A stretch of 64,000 bases of DNA from Streptomyces sp. NRRL F-525 (GCF_000716605.1 NZ_JNXE01000034.1:1-64000), one strand, 5' to 3'. Numbered from the stretch's first letter, positions 18,458-26,942 are shown. Notes: generated by a model not told the origin, from the letters alone. Numbers and translations: made by a program.

Positions 18458-19255
18458 ATGCCTCCGGCCAAGAAGCGCGCCCGTACATACGACCCCGTCA
18501 AGACCCGCACCGCGGTCCTGGCCCAGTTCGGCAACGTACGAAAAGCCGTAGGGACCCTCACCCCCGACCAACTCGCGCTCCCCACCCGCCTGGGCGACTG
18601 GACCGTACGCGAACTGGTCGCGCACATCGGGATGGCGCTCACCGCGATCCACCGTGCCCTGGACCGCCCCGCCCCGCCGAGGCAGGACGCCGTGATCCTC
18701 GACTGGCCCTTCGCCACCGGGGCCAACTCCTCGGCCATCGCCGACTTCACGCGCACGCTCGCCGCCCAGCACCCCGACCTCGACGCCTACCTCGCCGACA
18801 TCGAACAGACCCTCACCGCGCACCTCGACACCCACCCCGGCACCCGCCTGCTGGAGACCAACGTCGGCGCGCTCCCCCTCGCCGACTACCTCGTCACCCG
18901 CACCGTCGAACTCGTCGTCCACACCGACGACCTCAACGCGGCCGTCCCCGGCCTCGACATCCCCTACGACCGCCAGGCCCTCGCCGCCTGCACCCGCCTC
19001 CTCGCCGACGCCCTGGCCATGAAGGCACCCGGAGCGTCGACGGAGGTGCGCATCCCGCCGTACGCCGTGGTCCAGTGCGTCGAGGGCCCCCGCCACACCC
19101 GCGGCACCCCGCCCAACGTCGTAGAGACCGACCCCCTGACCTGGATCCGGCTCGCGACCGGCCGGACCCGGTGGAAGGACGCCGTAGAAGAGGCGAAGGT
19201 CGGCGCGAGCGGGGAGCGGTCGGATCTGAGCGGGCTGCTGCCGATCATGGGGTGA
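18458..19255 (+). CDS. Mycothiol-dependent maleylpyruvate isomerase / sterol-carrier family protein
   Basis: A 265-residue member of the DinB-like mycothiol-dependent enzyme family with the annotation style 'sterol carrier family protein'. The N-terminal four-helix domain contains LPTRLGDWTVRELVAHIGMALTAIHRAL (about 45-72), which includes the LxDWxxxxLVAH signature and its putative metal-binding His. The pattern ADYLVTRTVELVVHTDDLNAA (about 145) follows, and the C-terminal part is a small SCP-like domain (DPLTWIRLATGRTRW). The family often acts with mycothiol in detoxification; the substrate here is unknown. Its stop overlaps the next small gene (GTGA). Confidence 0.8.
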   Translation: MPPAKKRARTYDPVKTRTAVLAQFGNVRKAVGTLTPDQLALPTRLGDWTVRELVAHIGMALTAIHRALDRPAPPRQDAVILDWPFATGANSSAIADFTRTLAAQHPDLDAYLADIEQTLTAHLDTHPGTRLLETNVGALPLADYLVTRTVELVVHTDDLNAAVPGLDIPYDRQALAACTRLLADALAMKAPGASTEVRIPPYAVVQCVEGPRHTRGTPPNVVETDPLTWIRLATGRTRWKDAVEEAKVGASGERSDLSGLLPIMG

Positions 19256-19497
19256 CCCGCGAGGTCGGCGGCCGCCTGGGCGGCGACGCCGTCGACGCGA
19301 CGGCCACCGTAAGCACCGGACCCGTCACGCCAGGCCGCCCCTCCACCACCCGAATGATGTGCGACGCCTCACTCATGGGCACCGAACGCACGCTCCTCGG
19401 CCTCTTCAACGGCTCGGGCGGCCACCGAGTCGATCACGACACCATCGCGCTGACCAGCGAAAACGGCACGATCGTCCACGCACGCGCCGCCAGGTGA
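19252..19497 (+). CDS. Short META/HslJ-like domain protein, possibly truncated
   Basis: An 81-residue reading frame starting at a GTG that overlaps the upstream stop (GTGA). The sequence TRMMCDASLMGTERTLLGLFNG, then DTIALTSENGTIVHARAA, matches the C-terminal half of META (HslJ-type) domains, where TxMxC is followed by a helix and a final beta pair. The preceding beta strands expected of a full domain are reduced to about 25 residues, and there is no signal peptide, so it may be a remnant. Coding character is supported by position and coupling; the product is doubtful. Confidence 0.5.
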   Translation: MTREVGGRLGGDAVDATATVSTGPVTPGRPSTTRMMCDASLMGTERTLLGLFNGSGGHRVDHDTIALTSENGTIVHARAAR

Positions 19498-19521
19498 TCC
19501 ACTACCGACGAGTAACCCGAA

Positions 19522-19551
19522 TTCGGACCAGTGGTCGATCTCGCCTACACT
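19522..19551 (+). promoter_or_regulatory. Putative purF promoter giving a leaderless message
   Basis: TTCGGA (19522-19527) and TACACT (19546-19551) are spaced by 18 bases. The expected start of transcription is 19558-19559, exactly the GTG of purF. If correct, the purF mRNA is leaderless. Confidence 0.4.
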
Positions 19552-19558
19552 CGGGGTC

Positions 19559-21085
19559 GTGCCACGTGGTGACGGTCGACTCAGTCATGATCTGCTCCCC
19601 GGCGAGAAAGGACCCCAGGACGCTTGCGGCGTCTTCGGAGTCTGGGCTCCCGGTGAAGAGGTCGCCAAGCTCACTTACTTCGGGCTCTACGCCCTCCAGC
19701 ATCGAGGCCAGGAATCCGCGGGAATCGCGGTCAGCAACGGCTCGCAGATCCTCGTCTTCAAGGACATGGGCCTGGTCTCCCAGGTCTTCGACGAGACCTC
19801 GCTCGGTTCGCTCCAGGGTCATATCGCGGTCGGTCACGCCCGCTACTCGACCACCGGCGCCTCCGTGTGGGAGAACGCCCAGCCGACGTTCCGCGCCACC
19901 GCGCACGGATCCATCGCGCTCGGCCACAACGGCAACCTGGTCAACACCGCGCAGCTCGCGGAGATGGTCGCCGACCTCCCCAAGCAGGAAGGCCGTACGC
20001 CCCGCGTCGCGGCCACCAACGACACCGACCTCCTCACCGCGCTCCTCGCGGCCCAGGTCGACACCGACGGCAAGCCGCTGACCATCGAGGAGGCCGCCCA
20101 CGCGGTCCTCCCGCAGGTACAGGGCGCCTTCTCCCTCGTCTTCATGGACGAGCACACCCTCTACGCGGCCCGCGACCCGCAGGGCATCCGCCCGCTGGTC
20201 CTCGGCCGCCTGGAGCGCGGCTGGGTCGTCGCCTCCGAGTCCGCCGCCCTCGACATCTGCGGCGCGGCCTACGTCCGCGAGATCGAGCCGGGCGAGTTCG
20301 TCGCCATCGACGAGAACGGCCTGCGCACCTCCCGATTCGCGGATGCGAAGCCCAAGGGCTGTGTCTTCGAGTACGTCTATCTCGCCCGCCCCGACACCGA
20401 CATCGCCGGGCGGAACGTCTACCTCTCCCGTGTCGAGATGGGCCGGAAGCTCGCCAAGGAAGCTCCGGTCGACGCCGATCTGGTGATAGCGACTCCGGAG
20501 TCCGGCACCCCGGCCGCGATCGGTTACGCGGAGGCCTCGGGCATCCCGTTCGGTGCGGGTCTGGTGAAGAACGCCTACGTCGGCCGTACGTTCATCCAGC
20601 CTTCGCAGACGATCCGGCAGCTCGGCATCCGCCTGAAGCTGAACCCGCTGAAGGAAGTCATCAAGGGCAAGCGCCTGGTCGTCGTCGACGACTCGATCGT
20701 GCGCGGCAACACCCAGCGCGCGCTGGTGCGCATGCTCCGCGAGGCCGGCGCCGCCGAGGTCCACATCCGGATCTCGTCCCCGCCCGTGAAGTGGCCCTGC
20801 TTCTTCGGGATCGACTTCGCCACCCGCGCGGAACTCATCGCCAACGGCATGACCATCGACGAGATCGGCACCTCGCTCGGCGCCGACTCCCTGTCGTACA
20901 TCTCCATCGACGGCATGATCGAGGCGACCACCATCGCCAAGCCGAACCTCTGCCGCGCCTGCTTCGACGGCGAGTACCCGATGGACCTCCCGGACCCCGA
21001 ACTGCTCGGCAAGCAGCTCCTGGAGACCGAGCTGGCGGCCGGTCCGGCCGCCACGGCAGCGGCCGACGCGATCCGTCGCCCGTAA
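19559..21085 (+). CDS. purF: Amidophosphoribosyltransferase
   Basis: The first committed enzyme of purine synthesis, which turns PRPP and glutamine into phosphoribosylamine. The 508-residue protein begins with a 22-residue propeptide that must be cut to expose the N-terminal nucleophile Cys23 (QDACGVFGV). The glutaminase domain follows (LQHRGQESAGI, GHARYSTTG, ALGHNGNLVN). The phosphoribosyltransferase loop VVDDSIVRGNT lies at about 375-387. Conserved cysteines (PCFFG, LCRACFDGEYP) suggest the Fe-S or structural-Cys subtype known from Bacillus. purM follows after 37 bases and is probably cotranscribed. Confidence 0.97.
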   Translation: MPRGDGRLSHDLLPGEKGPQDACGVFGVWAPGEEVAKLTYFGLYALQHRGQESAGIAVSNGSQILVFKDMGLVSQVFDETSLGSLQGHIAVGHARYSTTGASVWENAQPTFRATAHGSIALGHNGNLVNTAQLAEMVADLPKQEGRTPRVAATNDTDLLTALLAAQVDTDGKPLTIEEAAHAVLPQVQGAFSLVFMDEHTLYAARDPQGIRPLVLGRLERGWVVASESAALDICGAAYVREIEPGEFVAIDENGLRTSRFADAKPKGCVFEYVYLARPDTDIAGRNVYLSRVEMGRKLAKEAPVDADLVIATPESGTPAAIGYAEASGIPFGAGLVKNAYVGRTFIQPSQTIRQLGIRLKLNPLKEVIKGKRLVVVDDSIVRGNTQRALVRMLREAGAAEVHIRISSPPVKWPCFFGIDFATRAELIANGMTIDEIGTSLGADSLSYISIDGMIEATTIAKPNLCRACFDGEYPMDLPDPELLGKQLLETELAAGPAATAAADAIRRP

Positions 21086-21122
21086 GCCCCGCTGTATCAA
21101 TCAACGCGAAAGATCCCAGGCA

Positions 21123-22193
21123 ATGTCTGAGACCTCCACTCCCGGTGCTTCCTACGCGGCTGCCGGCGTCGACATCGACGCGGGCGACCGCGCCGTAGAA
21201 CTCATGAAGGAGTGGGTGAAGAAGACCCAGCGCCCCGAGGTCCTCGGCGGCCTCGGCGGTTTCGCCGGGCTCTTCGACGCCTCCGCCCTCAAGCGGTTCG
21301 AGCGCCCCCTGCTCGCCTCCGCCACGGACGGCGTCGGCACGAAGGTCGACATCGCCCGCCGGCTCGGCGTCTACGACACGATCGGCCACGACCTGGTCGC
21401 CATGGTCATGGACGACATCGTGGTGTGCGGCGCGGAGCCGCTCTTCATGACCGACTACATCTGCGTCGGCAAGGTCCACCCCGAGCGTGTCGCGGCCATC
21501 GTCAAGGGCATCGCCGAGGGCTGTGTGCTGGCCGGCTGCGCCCTGGTCGGCGGCGAGACCGCCGAACACCCCGGACTGCTGGGCCCGGACGACTTCGACG
21601 TCGCGGGCGCCGGTACGGGCGTCGTGGAGGCCGACCGGCTGCTCGGCGCCGATCGCATCCGGACGGGTGACGCGGTCATCGCGATGGCGTCCTCGGGACT
21701 TCACTCGAACGGGTACTCGCTCGTCCGGCATGTGCTCCTGAACCGGGCCGGCCTCGCCCTGGACGCGCGCATCGAGGAGCTCGGCCGCACGCTCGGCGAG
21801 GAACTCCTCGTACCGACGAAGATCTACTCGCTGGACTGCCTGGCGCTGACCCGTACGACCGACGTGCACGCCTACTCGCACGTCACCGGCGGCGGACTCG
21901 CCGCCAACCTCGCCCGGGTCGTCCCGGACGGCCTCCACGCGATCGTGGACCGCTCCACCTGGACCCCGGCCCCGATCTTCGACCTCGTCGGAAAGACGGG
22001 CCAGGTCGAACGCCTGGAGCTGGAGAAGACCCTGAACATGGGCGTCGGCATGATCGCGATCGTCCCGGAGGAGTCCGCGGACGTGGCCCTGGAGACCCTG
22101 GCCGACCGCGGGGTCGAGGCGTGGGTCGCGGGCGAGATCACCGAGCGGGGCGATTACGCGACGGGCGCGGAGATGGTCGGCGACTACGCGTAA
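21123..22193 (+). CDS. purM: Phosphoribosylformylglycinamidine cyclo-ligase (AIR synthetase)
   Basis: It closes the imidazole ring of FGAM to AIR with ATP. The 356-residue protein shows ATDGVGTKVDIARR (about 62), HDLVAMVMDDIVVCGAEPLFMTDY (about 88-111), LVGGETAEHPG, MASSGLHSNGYSLVR (about 185) and the late VTGGGLAANLARV. It lies 37 bases after purF and ends before a hairpin, forming a two-gene purFM unit. Confidence 0.97.
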   Translation: MSETSTPGASYAAAGVDIDAGDRAVELMKEWVKKTQRPEVLGGLGGFAGLFDASALKRFERPLLASATDGVGTKVDIARRLGVYDTIGHDLVAMVMDDIVVCGAEPLFMTDYICVGKVHPERVAAIVKGIAEGCVLAGCALVGGETAEHPGLLGPDDFDVAGAGTGVVEADRLLGADRIRTGDAVIAMASSGLHSNGYSLVRHVLLNRAGLALDARIEELGRTLGEELLVPTKIYSLDCLALTRTTDVHAYSHVTGGGLAANLARVVPDGLHAIVDRSTWTPAPIFDLVGKTGQVERLELEKTLNMGVGMIAIVPEESADVALETLADRGVEAWVAGEITERGDYATGAEMVGDYA

Positions 22194-22204
22194 ATGAGCC
22201 GCTC

Positions 22205-22265
22205 GGGGCCGCGCAAATCAGCCGCTCCGGCGCTTGAGGAGCGGGGTCTGGGGCGGAGCCCCGTG
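22205..22265. repeat. Dispersed Streptomyces intergenic repeat
   Basis: Contains CCGGCGCTTGAGGAGCGGGG and CTGGGGCGGAGCCCC, a self-complementary element seen between genes in many streptomycete genomes. A related copy, in the other orientation, is at about 26520-26590. Confidence 0.6.
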
Positions 22266-22279
22266 ACGGCAGCACAAAA

Positions 22280-22310
22280 CCCGGTCCGGTGCTAGATGCC
22301 CCGGACCGGG
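22280..22310 (+). terminator. Terminator of purFM
   Basis: A perfect 10-bp stem (CCCGGTCCGG and complement) around an 11-nt loop, lying between convergent purM and the DUF3073 gene. Confidence 0.75.
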
Positions 22311-22369
22311 CGAGGTGCAGTCAGCTGACGGGAAGATCTAACCGGTGAGCGCGCTGCAAGCGATATGCG

Positions 22370-22627
22370 TTACGCACCGCGACGTTGCGACTGGGGACCG
22401 GACTCGTCGTCCTCGTCCTCATCGTCGTCGTTATAGAGATCCGCGTACTGAGCGTACGGGTCGTCTTCTTCCTCGTCGTCGTCCTCGAACGGCTCGCCAT
22501 TCGGCGGCTGGCTCGAAGTCGAAGCGCCCAGCTCATTGGCCAGACGCGAGAGGTCAGTCCCGCCGCTGCTGTACTTCAGCTGGCGGGCGACCTTCGTCTG
22601 CTTGGCCTTTGCCCGGCCGCGCCCCAT
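22370..22627 (-). CDS. DUF3073 family protein
   Basis: A small protein of 85 residues, conserved in actinobacteria and of unknown function. The basic N-terminus (MGRGRAKAKQTKVARQLKY) resembles nucleic-acid-binding tails. The C-terminal half is very acidic, with runs of Asp and Glu and the tyrosine-containing DPYAQYADLYNDDD. The ATG at 22627 is preceded by GAGGGGG; longer in-frame starts have no support. The purM-DUF3073-vdh neighbourhood is typical of streptomycetes. Confidence 0.88.
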   Translation of the reverse strand: MGRGRAKAKQTKVARQLKYSSGGTDLSRLANELGASTSSQPPNGEPFEDDDEEEDDPYAQYADLYNDDDEDEDDESGPQSQRRGA

Positions 22628-22930
22628 GGCTCGACCCCCTCGGATACGAGGCTCGGTGGCCTCAGAGTCTTGACACGCGTTCATGATCTGGAACGGACTC
22701 TCCGTGGAGAGACCGGTCCGTAGGGCTTCCACGGTACCTGAGCCCGCGCCCATACGGTACGTCGCCCGCAGCACGTGCCGGGCTCCAGGACCCGCGAGGT
22801 GCCCTGTACTCGCTGGTCAACCGCGATTTTAACCACTTCTTGGCAGGCGACCCGCCGACGAACGTGAGAGTTCTCTCTAAGTCGTCGCCGACGGGTACCG
22901 AAGACGCCTGCCGAGCGGCTTACCGGAACC

Positions 22931-24025
22931 TCAGCGTCCGCGTGCGCCGGCCGCCTCGTGCATCCGCTGCTCGGCGATCCGGTCGGCCGCCGCGGCCGGC
23001 GGAATACCGTCTTCCTTCGCACGTGCGAATATTGCCAGCGTCGTGTCGAAGATCTTCGCGGCCTTCGCCTTACACCGCTCGAAGTCGAACCCGTGCAGCT
23101 CGTCGGCGACCTGGATCACGCCACCGGCGTTCACCACGTAGTCCGGCGCGTAGAGGATCCCGCGGTCGGCGAGGTCCTTCTCGACACCCGGGTGCTCCAG
23201 CTGGTTGTTGGCCGCGCCGCACACCACCTTGGCGGTGAGCACCGGCACGGTCGCGTCGTTCAGGGCGCCGCCGAGCGCGCAGGGGGCGTAGATGTCGAGC
23301 CCTTCGACCCGGATCAGCGCCTCCGTGTCGGCGACGGCCGTGACGCCTGCCGCATGCTTGTCGAGAATCCGCCGTACGGACTCCTCGCGCACGTCCGTGA
23401 TCACGACCTCGGCGCCCTCGTCCCGCAGATGCTCCACCAGGTGGTGCCCGACCTTGCCGACGCCCGCGATGCCGACCGTACGGCCGCGCAGCGACGGGTC
23501 GCCCCACAGGTGCTGGGCGCTCGCCCTCATGCCCTGGAAGACGCCGAAGGCGGTCAGCACGGAGGAGTCGCCCGCGCCGCCGTTCTCGGGGGAGCGCCCG
23601 GTCGTCCAGCGGCACTCGCGCGCCACGATGTCCATGTCGGCGACATACGTGCCGACGTCGCACGCGGTGACGTACCGCCCGCCGAGCGAGGCCACGAACC
23701 GGCCGTAGGCGAGCAGCAGTTCCTCGGTCTTGTCGCGCTCCGGGTCACCGATGATCACGGCCTTGCCGCCGCCGTGGTCCAGACCGGCCATGGCGTTCTT
23801 GTACGACATCCCGCGGGCGAGGTTGAGGGCGTCGGCGACGGCCTCCTCCTCGCTCGCGTACGGGTAGAAGCGCGTACCGCCCAGGGCGGGGCCCAGGGCG
23901 GTGTTGTGGATGGCGATGACGGCCTTGAGGCCGCTGGCCCGGTCCTGACAGAGCACGACTTGCTCATGACCGCCCTGGTCGGAGTGGAACAGGGTGTGCA
24001 GGACGCCGTTGTCTACGTCGGTCAC
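22931..24025 (-). CDS. vdh: Valine/leucine dehydrogenase (Glu/Leu/Phe/Val dehydrogenase family)
   Basis: An NAD-dependent branched-chain amino-acid dehydrogenase that deaminates valine to 2-oxoisovalerate and feeds branched precursors to fatty-acid and polyketide synthesis. The 364-residue length equals that of the known Streptomyces enzyme. The catalytic-lysine segment is [11 protein letters not shown] (about 78-88), and the dinucleotide-binding motif is [16 protein letters not shown] (about 170-185). The GTG at 24025 is chosen because CAGGAG stands eight bases upstream; the longer frame has no ribosome site. The divergent neighbour starts at 24249. Confidence 0.95.
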   Translation of the reverse strand: MTDVDNGVLHTLFHSDQGGHEQVVLCQDRASGLKAVIAIHNTALGPALGGTRFYPYASEEEAVADALNLARGMSYKNAMAGLDHGGGKAVIIGDPERDKTEELLLAYGRFVASLGGRYVTACDVGTYVADMDIVARECRWTTGRSPENGGAGDSSVLTAFGVFQGMRASAQHLWGDPSLRGRTVGIAGVGKVGHHLVEHLRDEGAEVVITDVREESVRRILDKHAAGVTAVADTEALIRVEGLDIYAPCALGGALNDATVPVLTAKVVCGAANNQLEHPGVEKDLADRGILYAPDYVVNAGGVIQVADELHGFDFERCKAKAAKIFDTTLAIFARAKEDGIPPAAAADRIAEQRMHEAAGARGR

Positions 24026-24248
24026 GGTGGTGACTCCTGGGTAAGTGGCGGCGGTTGGAGACAGGCTCCCGTAGGGGTGGCGGGTGCCTGTCGCATGAGC
24101 GTAGAGCCTGCGTCGGGCCGCCATCCGTGCAGTGTTCAGGATCACCTACCGAAGGGGGGTGTCCGTGCGACGATTTGCATAGTTTTCCCGCGCGTTTGTG
24201 AGCGGGTTCCGAAGGTTTTCCCGACGGCCGGCGGGGGAGGGAGCAGGC

Positions 24249-25094
24249 GTGCCCAAGAAGGTGTCCTCGGTGATCGTCCCGTACGCGACGTATCTGCGCG
24301 TCTACGAGCCGCTGGCCGCCTTCCCCGAGCCCGAGCGCGGCCACTGGACGCGCTACGCCCGCCGTACCGACCGACCGTCGTACCAGGACGAACTCCGCCG
24401 CGCGCTGGCCGACTTGCTGCCCACCCCGCCGGTCCCGGTGCCCGTGCACGAGAGCGCCGACGCCTTCGTCGTGGAGGTCGACGGCGTGGTCTGCGTCTGC
24501 CCCTGGCGCACCCGGCTGCGCGGCTGGCAGGCCCTGGGCGACCTCGCGGAGGAGCTCCCGCCGCCGGTCCTGGACGCCGTACTCCCGCCGCTCGTACGGC
24601 ACCAGGCCACCCAGGACTACGAGCGCTGGCTGGCCCGGAACCCGGACGCCCGGCCGTGGATCCGCACGGCGACCTGGCAGGTGCCGCTGAACTGGTTCGT
24701 GCTCGTCGGCGACGAGGAGCGGCGCTACGACCAGGCCGCCGGGGACGTGCCGCCGATGCTGCGGTACCGGACGCCGATGGTGCAGGCGCGGCGGCGGGTG
24801 GCGCGGGCGCTGCGGGCCCTGAAGGACGCGATGGACGACGGGCCGCTGATCGAGGGCCTGGTGGACGTGGGGCGCTGGCTGGAGGAGTTCCATCCGCGGT
24901 CCCTGGTCGAACTGGACTACGGCGGTCTCGTGTACGTGCTGCCGGCCGGCGAGCTGGAGGACGACCACTCGGCGGCGGACGTGGCCGCCGGCATCGAGGC
25001 GCTGCGGACCGGGGACGGGGCGGCGGCGGGCGAGGCGTACGGGCGGCTCGTGGAGCGCTGGCGGTCGGTCAGGGACCGGCGCTCGGCGAACTGA
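24249..25094 (+). CDS. Conserved hypothetical protein next to vdh
   Basis: A soluble protein of 281 residues with no domain I recognise. Features are VPYATYLRVYEPLAAFPEPERGHW at the N-terminus, a central Trp-rich part (CPWRTRLRGWQALGDLAEELP), TATWQVPLNWFVLVGDEERR (about 145-165), and an acidic C-terminal end (LEDDHSAADVAAGIEALR). The GTG at 24249 follows GGGAGGGAGCAGGC; an upstream ATG at 24198 gives only a low-complexity Arg-rich extension. It lies between vdh and bldC, as in S. coelicolor from memory, so it belongs to the conserved core. Confidence 0.75.
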   Translation: MPKKVSSVIVPYATYLRVYEPLAAFPEPERGHWTRYARRTDRPSYQDELRRALADLLPTPPVPVPVHESADAFVVEVDGVVCVCPWRTRLRGWQALGDLAEELPPPVLDAVLPPLVRHQATQDYERWLARNPDARPWIRTATWQVPLNWFVLVGDEERRYDQAAGDVPPMLRYRTPMVQARRRVARALRALKDAMDDGPLIEGLVDVGRWLEEFHPRSLVELDYGGLVYVLPAGELEDDHSAADVAAGIEALRTGDGAAAGEAYGRLVERWRSVRDRRSAN

Positions 25095-25624
25095 CCCGGC
25101 GGTTGCCCCTGTCGCACATTCGAACGTGGCTGACATCTTCGAACAGATGCGCATAGGATTCTTACGGTTCGTCAACACGGGACGTAGGTCCCGATCCGGA
25201 CGTTTGATGCCAAGCGTGACGGACCGCACGTGCAGATGCCTTGCGCCGCTTGCCCCTCCTCATGCCAAAATAGGACAAGGAGTCCGGGGAGGACTCCATC
25301 CGTCATGCTTTGGGCGGAATCTCGGCATTGCGTGCTTTGGGGGGTCTGGATGACTCCTGATCGCCCCTGTGACTGATCGTCACAGTGGTGTGACTGTCCG
25401 CTATGGCATGGTCCATCGGCTTCCGTCGCTGATGGACACCTGGGAGGGCAATTCCATCGGTTTGGCCTACGCGGTTGGACAGATGGTGTAGTTGTAGTGC
25501 CGAGGACAAGCCGTTCGTCCTATAACCGACTCGACCCGCACACGCCATTTCGGGCAACGCGGGTCAAGGTGCAGAATTTAGAGGAAAGAACCGAGAAGGT
25601 TCGGTTCTCCCGAGGAGGCCGCTC
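25095..25624. other. Long intergenic region upstream of bldC
   Basis: These 530 bases contain no convincing gene. TTCGAAC occurs twice near 25109 and 25135. A set of TGTGAC/GTCACA half-sites lies at 25368-25394. The last 60 bases before bldC contain CCCGAGGAGG as ribosome site. The length suggests a regulated promoter with a long leader, fitting a developmental regulator. Confidence 0.6.
25368..25394. promoter_or_regulatory. BldD-box-like dyad upstream of bldC
   Basis: A perfect palindrome TGTGAC-TGATC-GTCACA at 25368-25384 is followed four bases later by another TGTGAC (25389-25394). The half-sites resemble the BldD consensus (AGTGA...TCACT type). BldD is reported to control bldC in Streptomyces (recalled, not checked). 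A Crp-type site is an alternative reading because of TGTGA/TCACA. Confidence 0.5.
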
Positions 25625-25831
25625 ATGACCGCTCGCACCCCTGATGCCGAGCCGCTGCTGACCCCGGCTGAGGTCGCCACGATGTTCCGTGTGGACCCCA
25701 AGACGGTCACGCGGTGGGCGAAGGCCGGCAAGCTCACTTCGATTCGCACGCTCGGCGGACACCGCCGTTACCGCGAGGCGGAGGTCCGTGCCCTGCTCGC
25801 GGGCATTCCGCAGCAGCGCAGCGAAGCCTGA
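25625..25831 (+). CDS. bldC: Developmental regulator BldC
   Basis: A 68-residue MerR-like DNA-binding protein that holds back entry into sporulation and binds DNA as head-to-tail oligomers on AT-rich direct repeats. The winged helix-turn-helix is complete: LLTPAEVATMFRVDPKTVTRWAKAGKL (about 11-37), then the wing SIRTLGGHRRYREAEVRALL. There is no effector domain, as expected for BldC. Start and size agree with the known protein. GAGGAGG lies upstream with normal spacing and a strong terminator follows. Confidence 0.97.
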   Translation: MTARTPDAEPLLTPAEVATMFRVDPKTVTRWAKAGKLTSIRTLGGHRRYREAEVRALLAGIPQQRSEA

Positions 25832-25967
25832 CCAACTGAATAAGGGCACGACGGCTAGTCCCCCAACCGGCCACGGTGCCCGACAGCACAGCTCCAAGCG
25901 ACGCGGGTTCTGCCCCAACAGGGCCCACGCCCAACGCTTTTGAACCAACTTGAACAGGGTGCGTCGT

Positions 25968-26003
25968 AGATCGCGCTGGACTCCGCCGGGTCCAGCGCGA
26001 TCT
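25968..26003 (+). terminator. Terminator after bldC
   Basis: A perfect 13-bp stem (AGATCGCGCTGGA and complement) with a 10-nt loop, followed by TTTTTT: a textbook intrinsic terminator. Confidence 0.92.
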
Positions 26004-26195
26004 TTTTTGTGCCTGGTCGTGGGTCTGTGCGCGGCCGGCAGGTCCTGGGCGCGGGGTCCTGTGAGGGACCTTGTCGGAGTCTGGGGAGGGGTGTCGGATC
26101 TCCTGTGCGCAGTCCTTCGTAGGGGTGCAATTGCACATATTAAATTGACCAGTTGTAGGTGAGTCGTAAGTTCCGACGTTTCAAAAACTTATGCG

Positions 26196-26209
26196 GTGAC
26201 ACCCGTCAC
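26196..26209. promoter_or_regulatory. GTGAC-N4-GTCAC palindrome
   Basis: A perfect dyad in the 235-bp space between the bldC terminator and the DUF6274 gene. Its half-site is the same GTGAC seen upstream of bldC. It lies after the DUF6274 stop, so its target gene is unclear. Confidence 0.3.
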
Positions 26210-26244
26210 ATGCCAGATGGCTTGTTGCCTCTGACCTATGTGCG

Positions 26245-26421
26245 CTAAGAGGTTCCGCTCTCCGGGTCGTCCTCCGGTTCCCGCGGCGGAGGGGCGTCCA
26301 GGGCCAGCCGCAGCAGGCGGTGGCAGATCGGGCAGTGCCGGGTCACATGGCGGTAGGAGCTGGCGGCCGACAGATGTGCACGGAGCAGGGCCCGCGTCTC
26401 GTGCCTGACCGAAGCCGCCAT
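26245..26421 (-). CDS. Small CxxC protein, DUF6274-like
   Basis: A 58-residue protein: a helical basic N-terminus (ETRALLRAHLSAASSYRH), then HCPICHRLL, whose two cysteines and flanking histidines could bind a metal, then an acidic Pro-rich tail. I recall a streptomycete family (DUF6274) with this pattern. TGGAGGTG stands just before the ATG, which argues for a real gene. Function unknown. Confidence 0.7.
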   Translation of the reverse strand: MAASVRHETRALLRAHLSAASSYRHVTRHCPICHRLLRLALDAPPPREPEDDPESGTS

Positions 26422-26662
26422 GCGCCACCTCCAGTGGCCCTGTGTTGAACGGGGCCTGGTTTCTGGGTACCTGGCGGGTGGGGCGGCGTCAAGGGTGTCG
26501 TCCGTGCGTGGGGGCGGGCGTCCCTGGGGGCTCCGCCCCCAGACCCCCATCGGCCCTGAAGGGGCCTCGTCCTCAAACGCCGGACGGGCTGGGTGGTGCG
26601 GGCCTGCGCCGACAGGTCGCCGTGCGGGCACGAAAAGACCCGCCCCCTGAAGGAAGAGGGTG

Positions 26663-26800
26663 CGCACGAGTAAGGCCCGCGTCTCCGGGGAGATGCGGGC
26701 CTCTGTCGATCACGTGCGGTCCTGACGGGATTTGCTGTGCCCGATTGCGGCTGCGCCGCGGGCGCGGCCTCCGCCTCGACAGGGTGGCGAGGGCGGTTGT
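26663..26800 (-). pseudogene. Decayed tRNA-Asp duplicate
   Basis: About 70 bases (26663-26733) are identical to the terminator plus the acceptor/T-arm end of the intact tRNA-Asp (26813-26883). Beyond that, similarity is broken: GCGGCCTCC, CTCGACAGGGTGGCGAG and nearby bases still echo the anticodon region with changes, but D arm and 5' acceptor are lost. Confidence 0.65.
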
Positions 26801-26823
26801 CGTGGGCTGCGGGTGCACGAGTA

Positions 26824-26853
26824 AGGCCCGCGTCTCCGGGGAGATGCGGGCCT
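26824..26853 (-). terminator. Terminator of tRNA-Asp
   Basis: Stem AGGCCCGC/GCGGGCCT about 15 bases after the tRNA 3' end on the minus strand. The same hairpin occurs in the duplicate at about 26672-26702. Confidence 0.7.
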
Positions 26854-26867
26854 CTGTCGATCACGTG

Positions 26868-26942
26868 CGGTCCTGACGGGATTTGAACCCGCGGCCTCCA
26901 CCTTGACAGGGTGGCGAGCACTCCAAGCTGCTCCACAGGACC
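26868..26942 (-). tRNA. tRNA-Asp (anticodon GTC), copy next to hrpA
   Basis: A 75-nt cloverleaf on the minus strand: acceptor GGTCCTG/CAGGACC with discriminator G, D arm GAGCAGCTTGGAGTGCTC, anticodon stem CCACC/GGTGG with loop CTGTCAA (GTC), and T arm GCGGGTTCAAATCCCGT. Its body equals the copy at 31571-31645. Confidence 0.96.

Larger units (their letters stand above)
26422..26867. other. 446-bp region with dispersed repeat and degenerate tRNA-Asp duplicate
   Basis: There is no protein gene. About 26515-26590 holds the common Streptomyces repeat (CTGGGGGCTCCGCCCCCAG). From 26663 to about 26735 the sequence is a copy of 26813-26885, that is, the terminator and the 3' end of the tRNA-Asp. It continues as a decayed tRNA-like stretch to about 26800. 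Confidence 0.65.

Noticed and set aside
25109..25141. LexA/SOS box suggested by repeated TTCGAAC
   Set aside because: The copies are direct and about 26 bases apart, not the GAAC-N4-GTTC palindrome.
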